Positions 35,847 through 44,342 of a DNA stretch of 64,000 bases are shown here, piece by piece. The notes beneath the pieces were generated by a model. That model was not told the DNA's origin. It saw only the letters and a list, made by a program, of their open reading frames with translations, and ran no database searches. Position numbers and translations under genes: made by a program. Numbering within the stretch: position 1 is the first letter of the stretch; the number at the start of each line of letters is the position of its first letter. Source of the stretch: Prolixibacteraceae bacterium JC049 (GTDB taxonomy: Bacteria > Bacteroidota > Bacteroidia > Bacteroidales > Prolixibacteraceae); contig SACZ01000001.1 of NCBI GenBank assembly GCA_023369685.1, forward strand, positions 186,381 to 250,380, in the 5' to 3' direction.

Positions 35847-37778
35847 TTATTTCTTGTCGAAAGCCGCTTTTCCTTCGCTTAGCCACTCGATGAAGTTAGT
35901 GGCACTGGAATCGTAGCCTTTCCCTTTGATTACCTCTTTCTCGTTATGATCGAGAATTACGTAATAAGGTTGAGTGTTTCTATTGAAACGATTAATCTGG
36001 AAATCGGTCCATTTGTTACCAATGGTTCTGATTTTCTTACCCGTCATTTCTGAAACATATTGCTGGTCTTTTGGAAGCTTTGTGCGTAGATCGACGTATA
36101 ACGAAACCACCACAAAATCTTCTAAGAACATTTTCTTAACCTGAGGCTTAATCCAAACATTATCTTCCATTTTACGACAGTTGGTACATCCTTTTCCTGT
36201 AAAATCGATTAGTAATGGCTTACCAGTTTTACGAGCATGTTCTAACGCAATTTCGTAATCTTCGAATAAAGGAATTCCATGTGGCCCAATATGTTTGTTT
36301 GGATTAACGTCGTGCGACGATTGGCTGGTACCTCCAACTGTTGTTTTACCAACACCAAGTGGCGATTCGGCATAATCAACTGGTGGTGGGAAACCGCTAA
36401 TTAGTTTCACTGGTGCTCCCCATAATCCAGGAATCATATAGATTACAAATGCCATAACAATGGTTCCGGTTACAAAACGCGATACCGGAAGATATTCCAT
36501 TGGCGAATCGTGTGGCAGGCGAATTTTTCCCCATAGATAAAGTGCCAAACCAAGGAAAATAGCAATCCAGATAGCGATGTAAACTTCGCGCTCCAAAATG
36601 TGAAGGTTAAGTACCATATCTGCAATAGAAAGGAACTTGAATGCGAAAGCAAATTCTAAGAATCCAAGAACTACTTTTACTGAGTTCAGCCATCCACCTG
36701 ATTTTGGAAGAGAGTTTAACCACCCTGGGAATGCTGCAAATAGTGCAAATGGAATAGCCAATGCCAATGAGAATCCAAGCATTCCTACAACAGGAGCAAG
36801 ACCACCACTACGAGCTGCTTCTACAATTAAACTACCTACAATTGGTCCGGTACATGAGAATGAAACCAATGCCAATGCAAATGCCATGAAGAAAATACCA
36901 ATGATTCCTCCTTTGTCGGCTTTGCGGTCTACTGCATTAACCCATGAGTGAGGCAACACAATTTCGAATGCTCCCATGAATGAGAATGCAAATACGAAAA
37001 GCAATAACGCAAATATCAGGTTAAACCATGGATTGGTTGAAAGGCTATTTAAACTTTCGGCACCGAAGATGGCAGTTACCACTGTTCCAAGAATCACATA
37101 AATAATAATGATTGAAAGACCGTAAATAAGTGCATTTCTAATTCCTAATGCTTTGGTTTTACTCTGCTTGGTAAAGAAACTTACAGTCATTGGTATCATT
37201 GGGAACACACATGGCGTAAGTAGTGCTGCAAAACCACCTAGGAATGCTAAAAAGAAAATGCTGAAGTAATTTCTACTTTCTTCTTCTTGCGACTCCGGTG
37301 CAGGCTTTACTTCTGCCGTTGCGTTTCCTTTTGGTTCAAATGAAAACTCGATGGTGTTCGGTGGCGTACATGTTTCGTCGTTACAGCTCATAAATTCGAT
37401 GTAACCTTTAACAGTGCCTTTGTCCGAAGTAACTTTGAACTTTTGAGTAAATGTTACCTCTTTTTCGTAGTAGCCAAGCACCATATCGAAAGAAGTATCT
37501 AACTTCTCGATGGCTTTTTTGCTGGCTGCAATTTCACCTACAAGCTCAACATTGTTTAACTCTTCGTAGTTGAATGATGTTTTTACTGGCCCGCCCTCCG
37601 GAATCTCTGTGGCATAAAGATGCCATCCTTCTTGTATATCGGCTTTGAATTGAATTTCGTATTCAGAATTCTTCAATTGCTTAATGGATGTTTTCCATTT
37701 TACCGGATCTTCAATTTGACTAAAACCAACTAAGGTGATTAAAGCCAGAAATAAAGTGGAGATAAATTTTAGTCTCAT
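35847..37778 (-). CDS. dsbD: thiol:disulfide interchange protein DsbD
   Basis: A 643-residue membrane protein that carries electrons from cytoplasmic thioredoxin to periplasmic or envelope thiols. In order: signal peptide (about 1-20), N-terminal immunoglobulin-like alpha domain (about 25-150, with Cys pair SCNDETCTPP), eight or so transmembrane helices (about 170-470, with FAALLTPCVFPMIPMTVSFF and SFSCTGPIVG bearing the membrane cysteines) and a C-terminal thioredoxin-like domain with Cys531-Thr-Asn-Cys534. Compared with E. coli DsbD (about 565) it is longer, mainly through a loop around residues 455-500. It appears to be monocistronic. Confidence 0.95.
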   Translation of the reverse strand: MRLKFISTLFLALITLVGFSQIEDPVKWKTSIKQLKNSEYEIQFKADIQEGWHLYATEIPEGGPVKTSFNYEELNNVELVGEIAASKKAIEKLDTSFDMVLGYYEKEVTFTQKFKVTSDKGTVKGYIEFMSCNDETCTPPNTIEFSFEPKGNATAEVKPAPESQEEESRNYFSIFFLAFLGGFAALLTPCVFPMIPMTVSFFTKQSKTKALGIRNALIYGLSIIIIYVILGTVVTAIFGAESLNSLSTNPWFNLIFALLLFVFAFSFMGAFEIVLPHSWVNAVDRKADKGGIIGIFFMAFALALVSFSCTGPIVGSLIVEAARSGGLAPVVGMLGFSLALAIPFALFAAFPGWLNSLPKSGGWLNSVKVVLGFLEFAFAFKFLSIADMVLNLHILEREVYIAIWIAIFLGLALYLWGKIRLPHDSPMEYLPVSRFVTGTIVMAFVIYMIPGLWGAPVKLISGFPPPVDYAESPLGVGKTTVGGTSQSSHDVNPNKHIGPHGIPLFEDYEIALEHARKTGKPLLIDFTGKGCTNCRKMEDNVWIKPQVKKMFLEDFVVVSLYVDLRTKLPKDQQYVSEMTGKKIRTIGNKWTDFQINRFNRNTQPYYVILDHNEKEVIKGKGYDSSATNFIEWLSEGKAAFDKK

Positions 37779-37975
37779 ATGGGTTCTATTTTTGAGTTTT
37801 CTATACTATTCGAATCTTTCCTTCATTAAAGGTAAAACAAATATAAATTGTTCAATGCAGAATACTATACATTAAACAGATGGAAAACTGCATGAGAAAG
37901 GGGTTGAAATAGGTACTAGTCCTTTTTCAAGGTATTGATTTGTAGTGTTAAAATGGAAATGCCGAAAAATAGTTT

Positions 37976-39031
37976 TTATAGTGCTTTTTTGAAGGTTTCT
38001 ATGGCAGCAGATCGGTTAGAAACCCCCATTTTTTTGTAGATATTATTCACATGAGTTTTAACAGTGCTTAGTTCTACATGCAATTGTAAGGCCACTTCTT
38101 TGTTAGTTTTACCAGCTGCAATCAAGTCCAGAATCTCACGTTCTTTTTGAGTAAGTAGCAATAAATCGAAAGAAGAATTGGATGGTGATGCTGTAGATTT
38201 TCTATTTCGAAAAAGAAAAACAATTACTCCAATTAGTAAAAGAATAACAAATGATTCTACCCAAACAATGATTTGCATAAAGCGGTGTTGCGAATCGGGA
38301 ATTTGGCAAACAGTATTTCTAAAGCGAACCAAATCTTTTAAGTGGCTATTGTAGGCCAGGAAATAATTCGATTGCGGATACTTCTCTTGTAAGCGCGTTT
38401 GAAAATCGAGGTAGAAGTTACTGTCGTTTAAAAAATCGGTTTCATGATCGGTTAGCTGATAAAGCGCAAAAAGACCAATTAAAGGATTTTCTACACCGTT
38501 AATAAAATTTTTAACATGTCGTTTCAAGCTCTTTTGAGCCAGTGCCAATTTATTTTTTGAAAAAGCATTTTCCAGTTCCGTTTTCTTTTGGAGTAATTTC
38601 TCTTCGAACTGGTAGAGTTGCTGACTGTCATCAGAGCCTTCAATCATTACATTATCGAAAATACCCATTGCACCTTGTGTGGTGATAGAAATATTCGATT
38701 GATTATTCATAATCAGAAATAGTGAAGCACGAGCAGGCGAAGAAAATGTTGCAGTGCTTGTTTCTGCTTTAGGAACGTATAAACGATAGAAGCGCATGTC
38801 TTCGGGTAAATCGTCACCCTGAATGGTAAAATGCCCATTGGAATTGATTTGTGCCTGGTGAACGATAAAGTCGGCTGATGTTACCGAGAAATCTTGCGGG
38901 TGGTTCAGTAATGCCAAATAAATAGTTGATTCATAGGAGTTAGAATGAAGGATGTTGCCTTCAATTTTGAAGTTAGCAAATGCTCCAAAGCTGCTAATCA
39001 ATAGTAATATAAAAAAACTCCATCTCTTCAT
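37976..39031 (-). CDS. membrane-anchored LuxR-type transcriptional regulator
   Basis: A 351-residue protein with a signal peptide (MKRWSFFILLLISSFGAFA), a periplasmic region (about 20-250) that opens with a DUF4369-like beta domain (NFKIEGNILHSNSYESTIYLAL) followed by helices, a single transmembrane helix (about 256-274, VESFVILLLIGVIVFLF), and a cytoplasmic LuxR/GerE helix-turn-helix at the C-terminus (LTQKEREILDLIAAGKTNKEVALQLHVELSTVKTHVNNIYKKMGVSNRSAA). It can in principle convert an envelope signal directly into DNA binding. It has no neighbour whose function suggests the target genes. Confidence 0.85.
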   Translation of the reverse strand: MKRWSFFILLLISSFGAFANFKIEGNILHSNSYESTIYLALLNHPQDFSVTSADFIVHQAQINSNGHFTIQGDDLPEDMRFYRLYVPKAETSTATFSSPARASLFLIMNNQSNISITTQGAMGIFDNVMIEGSDDSQQLYQFEEKLLQKKTELENAFSKNKLALAQKSLKRHVKNFINGVENPLIGLFALYQLTDHETDFLNDSNFYLDFQTRLQEKYPQSNYFLAYNSHLKDLVRFRNTVCQIPDSQHRFMQIIVWVESFVILLLIGVIVFLFRNRKSTASPSNSSFDLLLLTQKEREILDLIAAGKTNKEVALQLHVELSTVKTHVNNIYKKMGVSNRSAAIETFKKAL

Positions 39032-39090
39032 TTGGCAATTATTGTTCGTTATCGTTCTTGTCTTTTTTGGAAAGATCAGACCAAACTACA

Positions 39091-39125
39091 AAAAAAAAAA
39101 TCCCAGCCAAAATTGACCGGGATTT
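39091..39125 (-). terminator. rng terminator
   Basis: AAATCCC (39119-39125 read on the minus strand) pairs with GGGATTT, which on the minus strand runs into the long T-tract corresponding to the A-run at 39091-39100. Confidence 0.85.
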
Positions 39126-39128
39126 CTT

Positions 39129-40679
39129 TTATAATATCATCTCTTCAAGATTTTCGTCTAAGAAGCGAGCTTCCAACATTTGAAATGTTGCTACAGGCTC
39201 GATTTTTACCTTTTTCCAATACTTGAAAAACCATTTTGTTTTAATTGAGGGAAAACCCTTTGTCAAATAAGCTTCCACATATGGATGAACTTGAATCGTC
39301 AATTTTTTTTTACCCAGTTCGGTAAATAAATAATCTACTTTCGACTCAATGTCATCGGTAAACAAAATAGTTGGAGTAACCTCTCCGGTTCCTTTACAAA
39401 CCGGGCAAACTTCAGCAGTATCTACATGTTGCTCCGGGCGCACTCGCTGACGCGTTATTTGCATCAAACAAAACTTACTAAGCGGTAGAATATTGTGCTT
39501 AGTACGATCGGCTCCCATTGCTTTACGCATGTGATCGTATACTGCTTGGCGGTTTTCATTCTTATGCATATCGATAAAATCGATAACAATGATACCGCCC
39601 ATGTCGCGTAATCGCAACTGCCTTGCAATCTCATCGGCAGCAGCTAGGTTAACTTCCAGGGCATTGGTCTCCTGATCGATACCGGCTTTCGACCGGTTTC
39701 CACTGTTCACATCAATAACATGAAATGCTTCAGTGTGCTCAACAATCAGGTATGAACCATTTTTGAACGATACGGTTTTCCCGAACGATGCTTTAATTTG
39801 TTTCTCAATTCCGAAATGAGATAAAATGGGTTCTTTGCCACTGTAATACTTGACAATTTTTTTCTTTTCGGAATCGATGTTCTCTACGTACTCACAAATT
39901 TCATCTTTTACGGCACTGCTGTTTACATAGATGTTGGAGAAGTCGGGGTGATAAATGTCTCTTAACAAAGCAATGGTTCTATCCATTTCGCCAACTAATA
40001 AACATGGGGGCTTGGCGTTTGTCAATAGCGAGAATAAACTCTCCCAGCGTGCAACTAATCTTTTTAATTCTGCATCAAGCTCTGCAACCCTCTTGTCTTC
40101 GGCAACTGTCCGAATGATGACTCCGTACTTCTGCGGCTTAATGCTTTGGATTAACTTCTTTAGTCGGTTTTTCTCTTCTGTCGATTTTATCTTTTGAGAA
40201 ACCGAAACTCTGTCACTAAATGGCATCAATACTAGGTTGCGACCAGCTATTGATATTTCAGAAGTTAATCTGGGCCCTTTCGAGGAAATGGGCTCTTTGG
40301 CAACTTGAACGATAATGTGTTGCCCTACTTTCATTACTTCATTAATCTTACCCTCTTTGTTAATGTCGGGCTTCGAAGTAATTTTTGAAAGCGATGTAAG
40401 CTTGTTTTTTCTAAAACTAGCTTGTTGATGAAATTCTTTGAGTGTCGAAAACTGCGGACCTAAGTCCAAATAGTGCAAAAATGCATCTTTTTCGTAACCG
40501 ACATCAATAAAGGCGGCATTCAAACTGGGCATGATTTTTTTAACACGTCCCAAGTAGATGTCACCAACAGCAAATCTTACTTCACTGTTTTCCCTGTTCA
40601 GTTCTACCAGCTTTTTGTCTTCGAGTAACGCAGTTACAATTTCTGTTGATGATACATCAACAATTAAATCACTACTCAC
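39129..40679 (-). CDS. rng: ribonuclease G/E family endoribonuclease
   Basis: A 516-residue RNase that processes rRNA and turns over mRNA. The S1 RNA-binding domain covers about residues 35-125 (GDIYLGRVKKIMPSLNAAFIDVGYEKDAFLHYLDL). The 5'-sensor and DNase-I-like catalytic region includes FHVIDVNSGNRSKAG and GGIIVIDFIDM with the metal-binding aspartates. The Zn-link is CPVCKGTGEV. Length is that of RNase G; the long unstructured tail of RNase E is absent. It lies downstream of HU and the bS22-like gene on the same strand, separated by a strong hairpin. Confidence 0.96.
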   Translation of the reverse strand: MSSDLIVDVSSTEIVTALLEDKKLVELNRENSEVRFAVGDIYLGRVKKIMPSLNAAFIDVGYEKDAFLHYLDLGPQFSTLKEFHQQASFRKNKLTSLSKITSKPDINKEGKINEVMKVGQHIIVQVAKEPISSKGPRLTSEISIAGRNLVLMPFSDRVSVSQKIKSTEEKNRLKKLIQSIKPQKYGVIIRTVAEDKRVAELDAELKRLVARWESLFSLLTNAKPPCLLVGEMDRTIALLRDIYHPDFSNIYVNSSAVKDEICEYVENIDSEKKKIVKYYSGKEPILSHFGIEKQIKASFGKTVSFKNGSYLIVEHTEAFHVIDVNSGNRSKAGIDQETNALEVNLAAADEIARQLRLRDMGGIIVIDFIDMHKNENRQAVYDHMRKAMGADRTKHNILPLSKFCLMQITRQRVRPEQHVDTAEVCPVCKGTGEVTPTILFTDDIESKVDYLFTELGKKKLTIQVHPYVEAYLTKGFPSIKTKWFFKYWKKVKIEPVATFQMLEARFLDENLEEMIL

Positions 40680-40728
40680 TACTTTAATAATAAATTGTAG
40701 AACGTTTAAAATAGATTTCTCTATAACT

Positions 40729-40766
40729 GATTAAACCTAAAACACAAAAGTGCTTTAGGTTTAATC
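40729..40766 (-). other. long perfect hairpin in the rng leader
   Basis: GATTAAACCTAAA (40729-40741) and TTTAGGTTTAATC (40754-40766) form 13 bp, plus three further pairs inside a 4-nt loop after one mismatch. In the transcript it lies about 50 nt before the rng ATG and is not followed by a U-run, so it is likely a processing or autoregulatory structure. Confidence 0.7.
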
Positions 40767-40803
40767 GAAGAATTTTTTCTAAAAAACTAAAGAAAAAAGA
40801 CAA

Positions 40804-40896
40804 TTATTTCTTCTTCTTATGTCTGTTTTTTCTTAGTCTTTTCTTACGCTTATGCGTAGCCATCTTATGTCTTTTTCTCTTTTTTCCGCTTGGCAT
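40804..40896 (-). CDS. small basic ribosomal protein, bS22/mS38 (AURKAIP1/COX24-domain) type
   Basis: A 30-residue open frame: MPSGKKRKRHKMATHKRKKR followed by LRKNRHKKKK. More than half of the residues are Lys, Arg or His. The pattern matches the AURKAIP1/COX24 domain, found in mitochondrial mS38 and in mycobacterial bS22, and equivalent short proteins are annotated across Bacteroidota. It would bind 16S rRNA in the small subunit. It starts 6 bp after the HU stop on the same strand, which supports expression. Too short for ordinary gene callers. The homology is by motif. Confidence 0.8.
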   Translation of the reverse strand: MPSGKKRKRHKMATHKRKKRLRKNRHKKKK

Positions 40897-40902
40897 GACT
40901 TA

Positions 40903-41187
40903 TTATTTTACGTTATTTTTAACTTTTGCAACAAATGTCTTCGCAGGCTTAAATGCAGGAATAAAGTGCTCTGGAATAATGATAGTCGTGTTCTTCGAAA
41001 TATTGCGAGCTGTCTTCTCTGCTCTCTTTTTAACGATAAAACTACCAAATCCTCTCAAATATACGTTTTTTCCTTCAGCAAGAGAAATTCTGATAGTATC
41101 CATGAACGCTTCTACAGATCTTTGTACAGTTACCTTTTCAATTCCTGTGTTCTTGGAAATTTCGTTAACAATATCTGCTTTTGTCAT
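40903..41187 (-). CDS. HU/IHF-family DNA-binding protein
   Basis: A 94-residue histone-like protein. It has the two-helix dimer core (TKADIVNEISKNTGIEKVTVQRSVEAFMDTIRISL), GKNVYLRGFGSFIVKKRAEKTARN at the base of the DNA-binding arm, and a beta arm with NISKNTTIIIPEHFIPAFKPAKTF in which the usual RNPxTG turn is changed to RNISKNT. This form is a distinct Bacteroidota HU paralogue, separate from the more canonical one at 52056-52328. It heads a likely operon with the bS22-like gene and rng. Confidence 0.93.
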   Translation of the reverse strand: MTKADIVNEISKNTGIEKVTVQRSVEAFMDTIRISLAEGKNVYLRGFGSFIVKKRAEKTARNISKNTTIIIPEHFIPAFKPAKTFVAKVKNNVK

Positions 41188-41238
41188 CTCTAAGTATTTT
41201 AATTTTCAACAAATTAATATTCATTTAAAGTCGGAGTG

Positions 41239-41246
41239 CAAAAATA
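41239..41246 (-). promoter_or_regulatory. candidate -7 element of the HU-bS22-rng operon
   Basis: On the minus strand this reads TATTTTTG, fitting TAnnTTTG about 50 nt before the HU ATG. A matching -33 element is not clear. Confidence 0.4.
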
Positions 41247-41328
41247 AAACTTTTCTCAAAATAAAAGAATACTGAAAAGATTATTTTTGCAAAGTTTTAA
41301 GATTTCTAAGACGTTAGTACATATTTCA

Positions 41329-42384
41329 ATGGAATTTGCACAGACAATTTTAAATTGGTACAATATATATAAGAGGGAACTTCCTTGGCGAGGTGAAAGC
41401 GATCCGTATAAAATATGGATCTCAGAGGTCATTTTGCAGCAAACCAGGGTCGATCAAGGGAAAAGTTACTACTATAAGTTTGTAGAAAACTTCCCAAAAG
41501 TGTCAGATTTGGCCAATGCCGATGAAGATTTTGTGATGAAATGCTGGCAAGGACTGGGATATTATTCTCGTGCCCGCAATCTTCAATTTTCAGCAAAATA
41601 CATTACCAAAGAACTAAATGGAGAGTTCCCCAATTCGTATAAAAAGCTGTTAGAGCTAAAAGGTGTTGGTCCGTATGTGGCAGCCGCGGTAGCTTCAATA
41701 GCCTTTCAGGAAAAGGTAGCAGCCATCGATGGAAATGTATATCGCGTGCTGGGACGAATTTTCGGTATAGATAAAGCCATAGATACTTCAGCAGGGAAGA
41801 AGTATTATCAACAACTGGGAAACGAGCTGATAAAAAATAGCAATGCAGGAGATTTCAATCAAGCAGTGATGGAGTTCGGTGCATTACATTGTTCGCCCAA
41901 GCAGCCTAAGTGTGAAAGTTGTCCGTTTAGCGAAAACTGCATTGCGTTGCGAGACAATAAAATTGAGCAATTGCCGGTTAAAAGTAAAAAGGTAAAACAG
42001 CGTGATCGTTTTTTTCATTATTTATTGGTGAATTCAAATGATGAAATAATGATAGGAAAGCGAACAGGAAAAGATATTTGGAATAGTCTGTACGAATTTC
42101 CTTTGGTTGAAACACCTCAAAAAATGGAGCCGGAAGCATTTTTGTCTTCAGAATATTTTCCTGAAAAATTGAAATCGTGCAACTTGAATTGGAAGGGGGT
42201 GCAAAATATGAAACCACATATTTTAAGTCATCAGCGTATTCATGCCCAGTTTTATGAGTTTGAGATAGAAGGAGAATTACCTGTGTTTGGAGAGTATTCG
42301 GTTATAAAAAAGAAAGATATTGCTAATTTTGCTTTCCCCCGATTAATTGAACTTTATTTAACCAATAGTCATAAAATGGGGTAG
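41329..42384 (+). CDS. mutY: A/G-specific adenine glycosylase
   Basis: A 351-residue base-excision enzyme that removes adenine opposite 8-oxoguanine. It shows RELPWRGESDPYKIWISEVILQQTRVDQ, the helix-hairpin-helix LKGVGPYVAAAVASIAF with the nearby catalytic Asp (VAAIDGNVYRVLGR), the [4Fe-4S] motif Cys-x6-Cys-x2-Cys-x5-Cys (HCSPKQPKCESCPFSENC) and a C-terminal NUDIX-like domain. ATG 41329 is preferred over an upstream in-frame alternative because MEFAQTILNWY is the family start. It is divergent from HU and followed by ssb. Confidence 0.96.
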   Translation: MEFAQTILNWYNIYKRELPWRGESDPYKIWISEVILQQTRVDQGKSYYYKFVENFPKVSDLANADEDFVMKCWQGLGYYSRARNLQFSAKYITKELNGEFPNSYKKLLELKGVGPYVAAAVASIAFQEKVAAIDGNVYRVLGRIFGIDKAIDTSAGKKYYQQLGNELIKNSNAGDFNQAVMEFGALHCSPKQPKCESCPFSENCIALRDNKIEQLPVKSKKVKQRDRFFHYLLVNSNDEIMIGKRTGKDIWNSLYEFPLVETPQKMEPEAFLSSEYFPEKLKSCNLNWKGVQNMKPHILSHQRIHAQFYEFEIEGELPVFGEYSVIKKKDIANFAFPRLIELYLTNSHKMG

Positions 42385-42483
42385 GAAGCTGAAAAAGTAT
42401 TGAAGGAAATACATTTCCATAATTGTTTTAGCTTTCGTATATTTATTTGAGAATAAGTTTGTTTAACCCCGAAATTATCAATT

Positions 42484-42933
42484 ATGTCAGTAAACAAAGT
42501 AATTTTAGTAGGTAATGTTGGTCGCGATCCGGAAGTTCGTTATTTAGATTCTGGTGTAGCAGTGGCATCATTCCCATTGGCAACAAGTGAAAGTTATACT
42601 TCGAAAACAGGCGAAAAAGTTACTACAACCGAATGGCACAACATTGTATTGTGGCGAGGGTTGGCCGAAGTGGCTGAAAAATACGTAACTAAAGGTCGTC
42701 AGCTATACATTGAAGGACGAATCAGAACTCGTTCATACGATGATAAGGAAGGAAACAAGCGCTACATGACAGAAATTTATGGCGATAACATGCAGATGTT
42801 AGGGCGCAAAGATGATGCCCCGATGGGTATGTCATCAGAGCCAACAGCTCAGAATGTTGCTTCAGAACCTAAAGCAGAAACTCCTAAGGTAGATAATTTT
42901 GCTGCCGAAGAAGAGGATGATTTACCGTTTTAA
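42484..42933 (+). CDS. ssb: single-stranded DNA-binding protein
   Basis: A 149-residue SSB with the OB fold at residues 1-105 (MSVNKVILVGNVGRDPEVRYLDSGVAVASFPLATSESY, WHNIVLWRGLAEVAEKYVTKGRQLYIEGRIRTRSYDDKEG), a disordered linker and the acidic C-terminal tip AEEEDDLPF that recruits repair and replication partners. It lies 99 bp after mutY, a conserved neighbourhood in Bacteroidota, and ends at a strong hairpin terminator. Confidence 0.98.
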   Translation: MSVNKVILVGNVGRDPEVRYLDSGVAVASFPLATSESYTSKTGEKVTTTEWHNIVLWRGLAEVAEKYVTKGRQLYIEGRIRTRSYDDKEGNKRYMTEIYGDNMQMLGRKDDAPMGMSSEPTAQNVASEPKAETPKVDNFAAEEEDDLPF

Positions 42934-42970
42934 TCTGATTGGTCTGAATAAAAAATAGGAAACAGAAAAT

Positions 42971-43020
42971 AAAACAACTTCGAAGCCTGAAGAATAATTT
43001 TTAGGATTCGAAGTTGTTTT
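42971..43020 (+). terminator. terminator between ssb and gldD
   Basis: AAAACAACTTCGAA (42971-42984) pairs perfectly over 14 bp with TTCGAAGTTGTTTT (43007-43020), with a 22-nt loop. It suggests that gldD is transcribed from its own promoter. Confidence 0.8.
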
Positions 43021-43072
43021 GTAGTATAGCCAGACAAATTACTGGCTTGTGATGAACTAAAAGAAAAAGAAA

Positions 43073-43639
43073 ATGCGTTGGATAGTGCTGTGTGTAGCAA
43101 GCTTTATGGTTTTGTTGGGGTGTAAAGAAAATTATACTCCCAAGCCAAGAGGTTATTTTCGGATTGGATTTCCTGAAAAGGAATATAACCGTTTACATGG
43201 CGATTGGCCATATAGTTTTGATATTGCAACTTATTCAAAAGCAGTTGAAAATAAAGGGGCATTGGCTCAAAAGAATGAGATAAATATTGTTGTGCCAGCC
43301 AATAGGGCAAAAATACATATCTCCTATAAAGAGTTGGACAACAATTTGGGGAAGCTGACCGAAGAGTGCAGAACTTTAGCTTATAAACATTCGGTGAAAG
43401 CCAGTTCTATTGAGGAGAAAGTTTTTGTGAATCCCGACAAGAAGGTATATGGTACTATTTATAAGATTCGTGGAAATGCAGCTTCGCCCTATCAGTTTTA
43501 TTTAACCGATAGCACAAAACACTTTTTAAGAGGTGCGCTATACATTAAAGAGGTGCCTAACTACGACTCTTTACGTCCTGTAATTACATTTTTAGAGAAA
43601 GATGTTGTTCGATTAATTGAATCTACCAGCTGGAAATAA
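43073..43639 (+). CDS. gldD: gliding-motility/type IX-associated lipoprotein GldD
   Basis: A 188-residue lipoprotein with signal peptide and lipobox Cys17 (MVLLGC), followed by the GldD hallmarks YTPKPRGYFRIGFPEKEY, FDIATYSKAVEN and GTIYKIRGNAASPYQFYLTDSTKHFLRGALYI. GldD is required for gliding in Flavobacterium and is widespread in non-gliding Bacteroidota, where its exact role is unknown. In the usual order gldE lies between ssb and gldD; here it is missing and replaced by a terminator. The gene overlaps the next start by one base. Confidence 0.92.
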   Translation: MRWIVLCVASFMVLLGCKENYTPKPRGYFRIGFPEKEYNRLHGDWPYSFDIATYSKAVENKGALAQKNEINIVVPANRAKIHISYKELDNNLGKLTEECRTLAYKHSVKASSIEEKVFVNPDKKVYGTIYKIRGNAASPYQFYLTDSTKHFLRGALYIKEVPNYDSLRPVITFLEKDVVRLIESTSWK

Positions 43640-44277
43640 TGGCTCATTTGTTTACTCGAAATATGAATGAAAGTTCAACTTTGCTCGCATGGGAGTTGAA
43701 TGAAAGTATTGAAGAGCTTTTGCCGTTGGCAGAGTTGACGGAAGATGAAAAGCACTTCTTCTCATCCATTAAAAATGAACAGCGGAAAAGAGAGTGGTTA
43801 GTCACTCGTGTTTTACTACTTACTTTCTTAAATCGAAAAGTAGAGGTTGATAAAACAGCAGAAGGAAAACCTTTCTTAAAAAATGAAGAGTGGAATATTT
43901 CCATTTCACATACATCGACAATGGTGTTGGTGCTTTTTTCGAAAATGAAAAGCATTGGTGTGGATGTAGAAAAAATCAATCGGAAAATAGATCGGGTTGC
44001 TCCTCGTTTTTTGTCAACGAAAGAATTGGCTAATTGTGATACGGATGACAAACAGCGAATGTTAGTGTGTCATTGGTGTGCTAAGGAAGCTGTTTTTAAA
44101 GCAATTGATGATACGGATATCGATTTTTCGGAACAGATTCATATTCAGGGTGTAAGACTGGATAATAGTGAAGGTGTTGCCAATTGGCAGTTCTTTATTG
44201 ATGCTAAGAAAGATAAAGAGGGAACTATCCTGTTTTATTTCGAAAAGGAGCATTGTATCGCAGTAACGCTGAATTAA
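43639..44277 (+). CDS. 4'-phosphopantetheinyl transferase (Sfp-type)
   Basis: A 212-residue enzyme that transfers phosphopantetheine from CoA to carrier proteins. The core motifs are present: SISHTSTMVLVLFSKMKSIGVDVEKI (GVDVE, metal-binding) and HWCAKEAVFKAI (WxxKEA). The ATG overlaps the gldD stop codon (TAATG), indicating translational coupling. A separate acpS for fatty-acid synthesis would be expected elsewhere, so this one may serve secondary pathways or be the only transferase; the window cannot tell. Confidence 0.92.
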   Translation: MAHLFTRNMNESSTLLAWELNESIEELLPLAELTEDEKHFFSSIKNEQRKREWLVTRVLLLTFLNRKVEVDKTAEGKPFLKNEEWNISISHTSTMVLVLFSKMKSIGVDVEKINRKIDRVAPRFLSTKELANCDTDDKQRMLVCHWCAKEAVFKAIDDTDIDFSEQIHIQGVRLDNSEGVANWQFFIDAKKDKEGTILFYFEKEHCIAVTLN

Positions 44278-44342
44278 AGCCGTTTTCGGTGTAATGATTT
44301 CGGAGTAACAACTACTAATCGAATAAAAATCGAATTTTAGAT

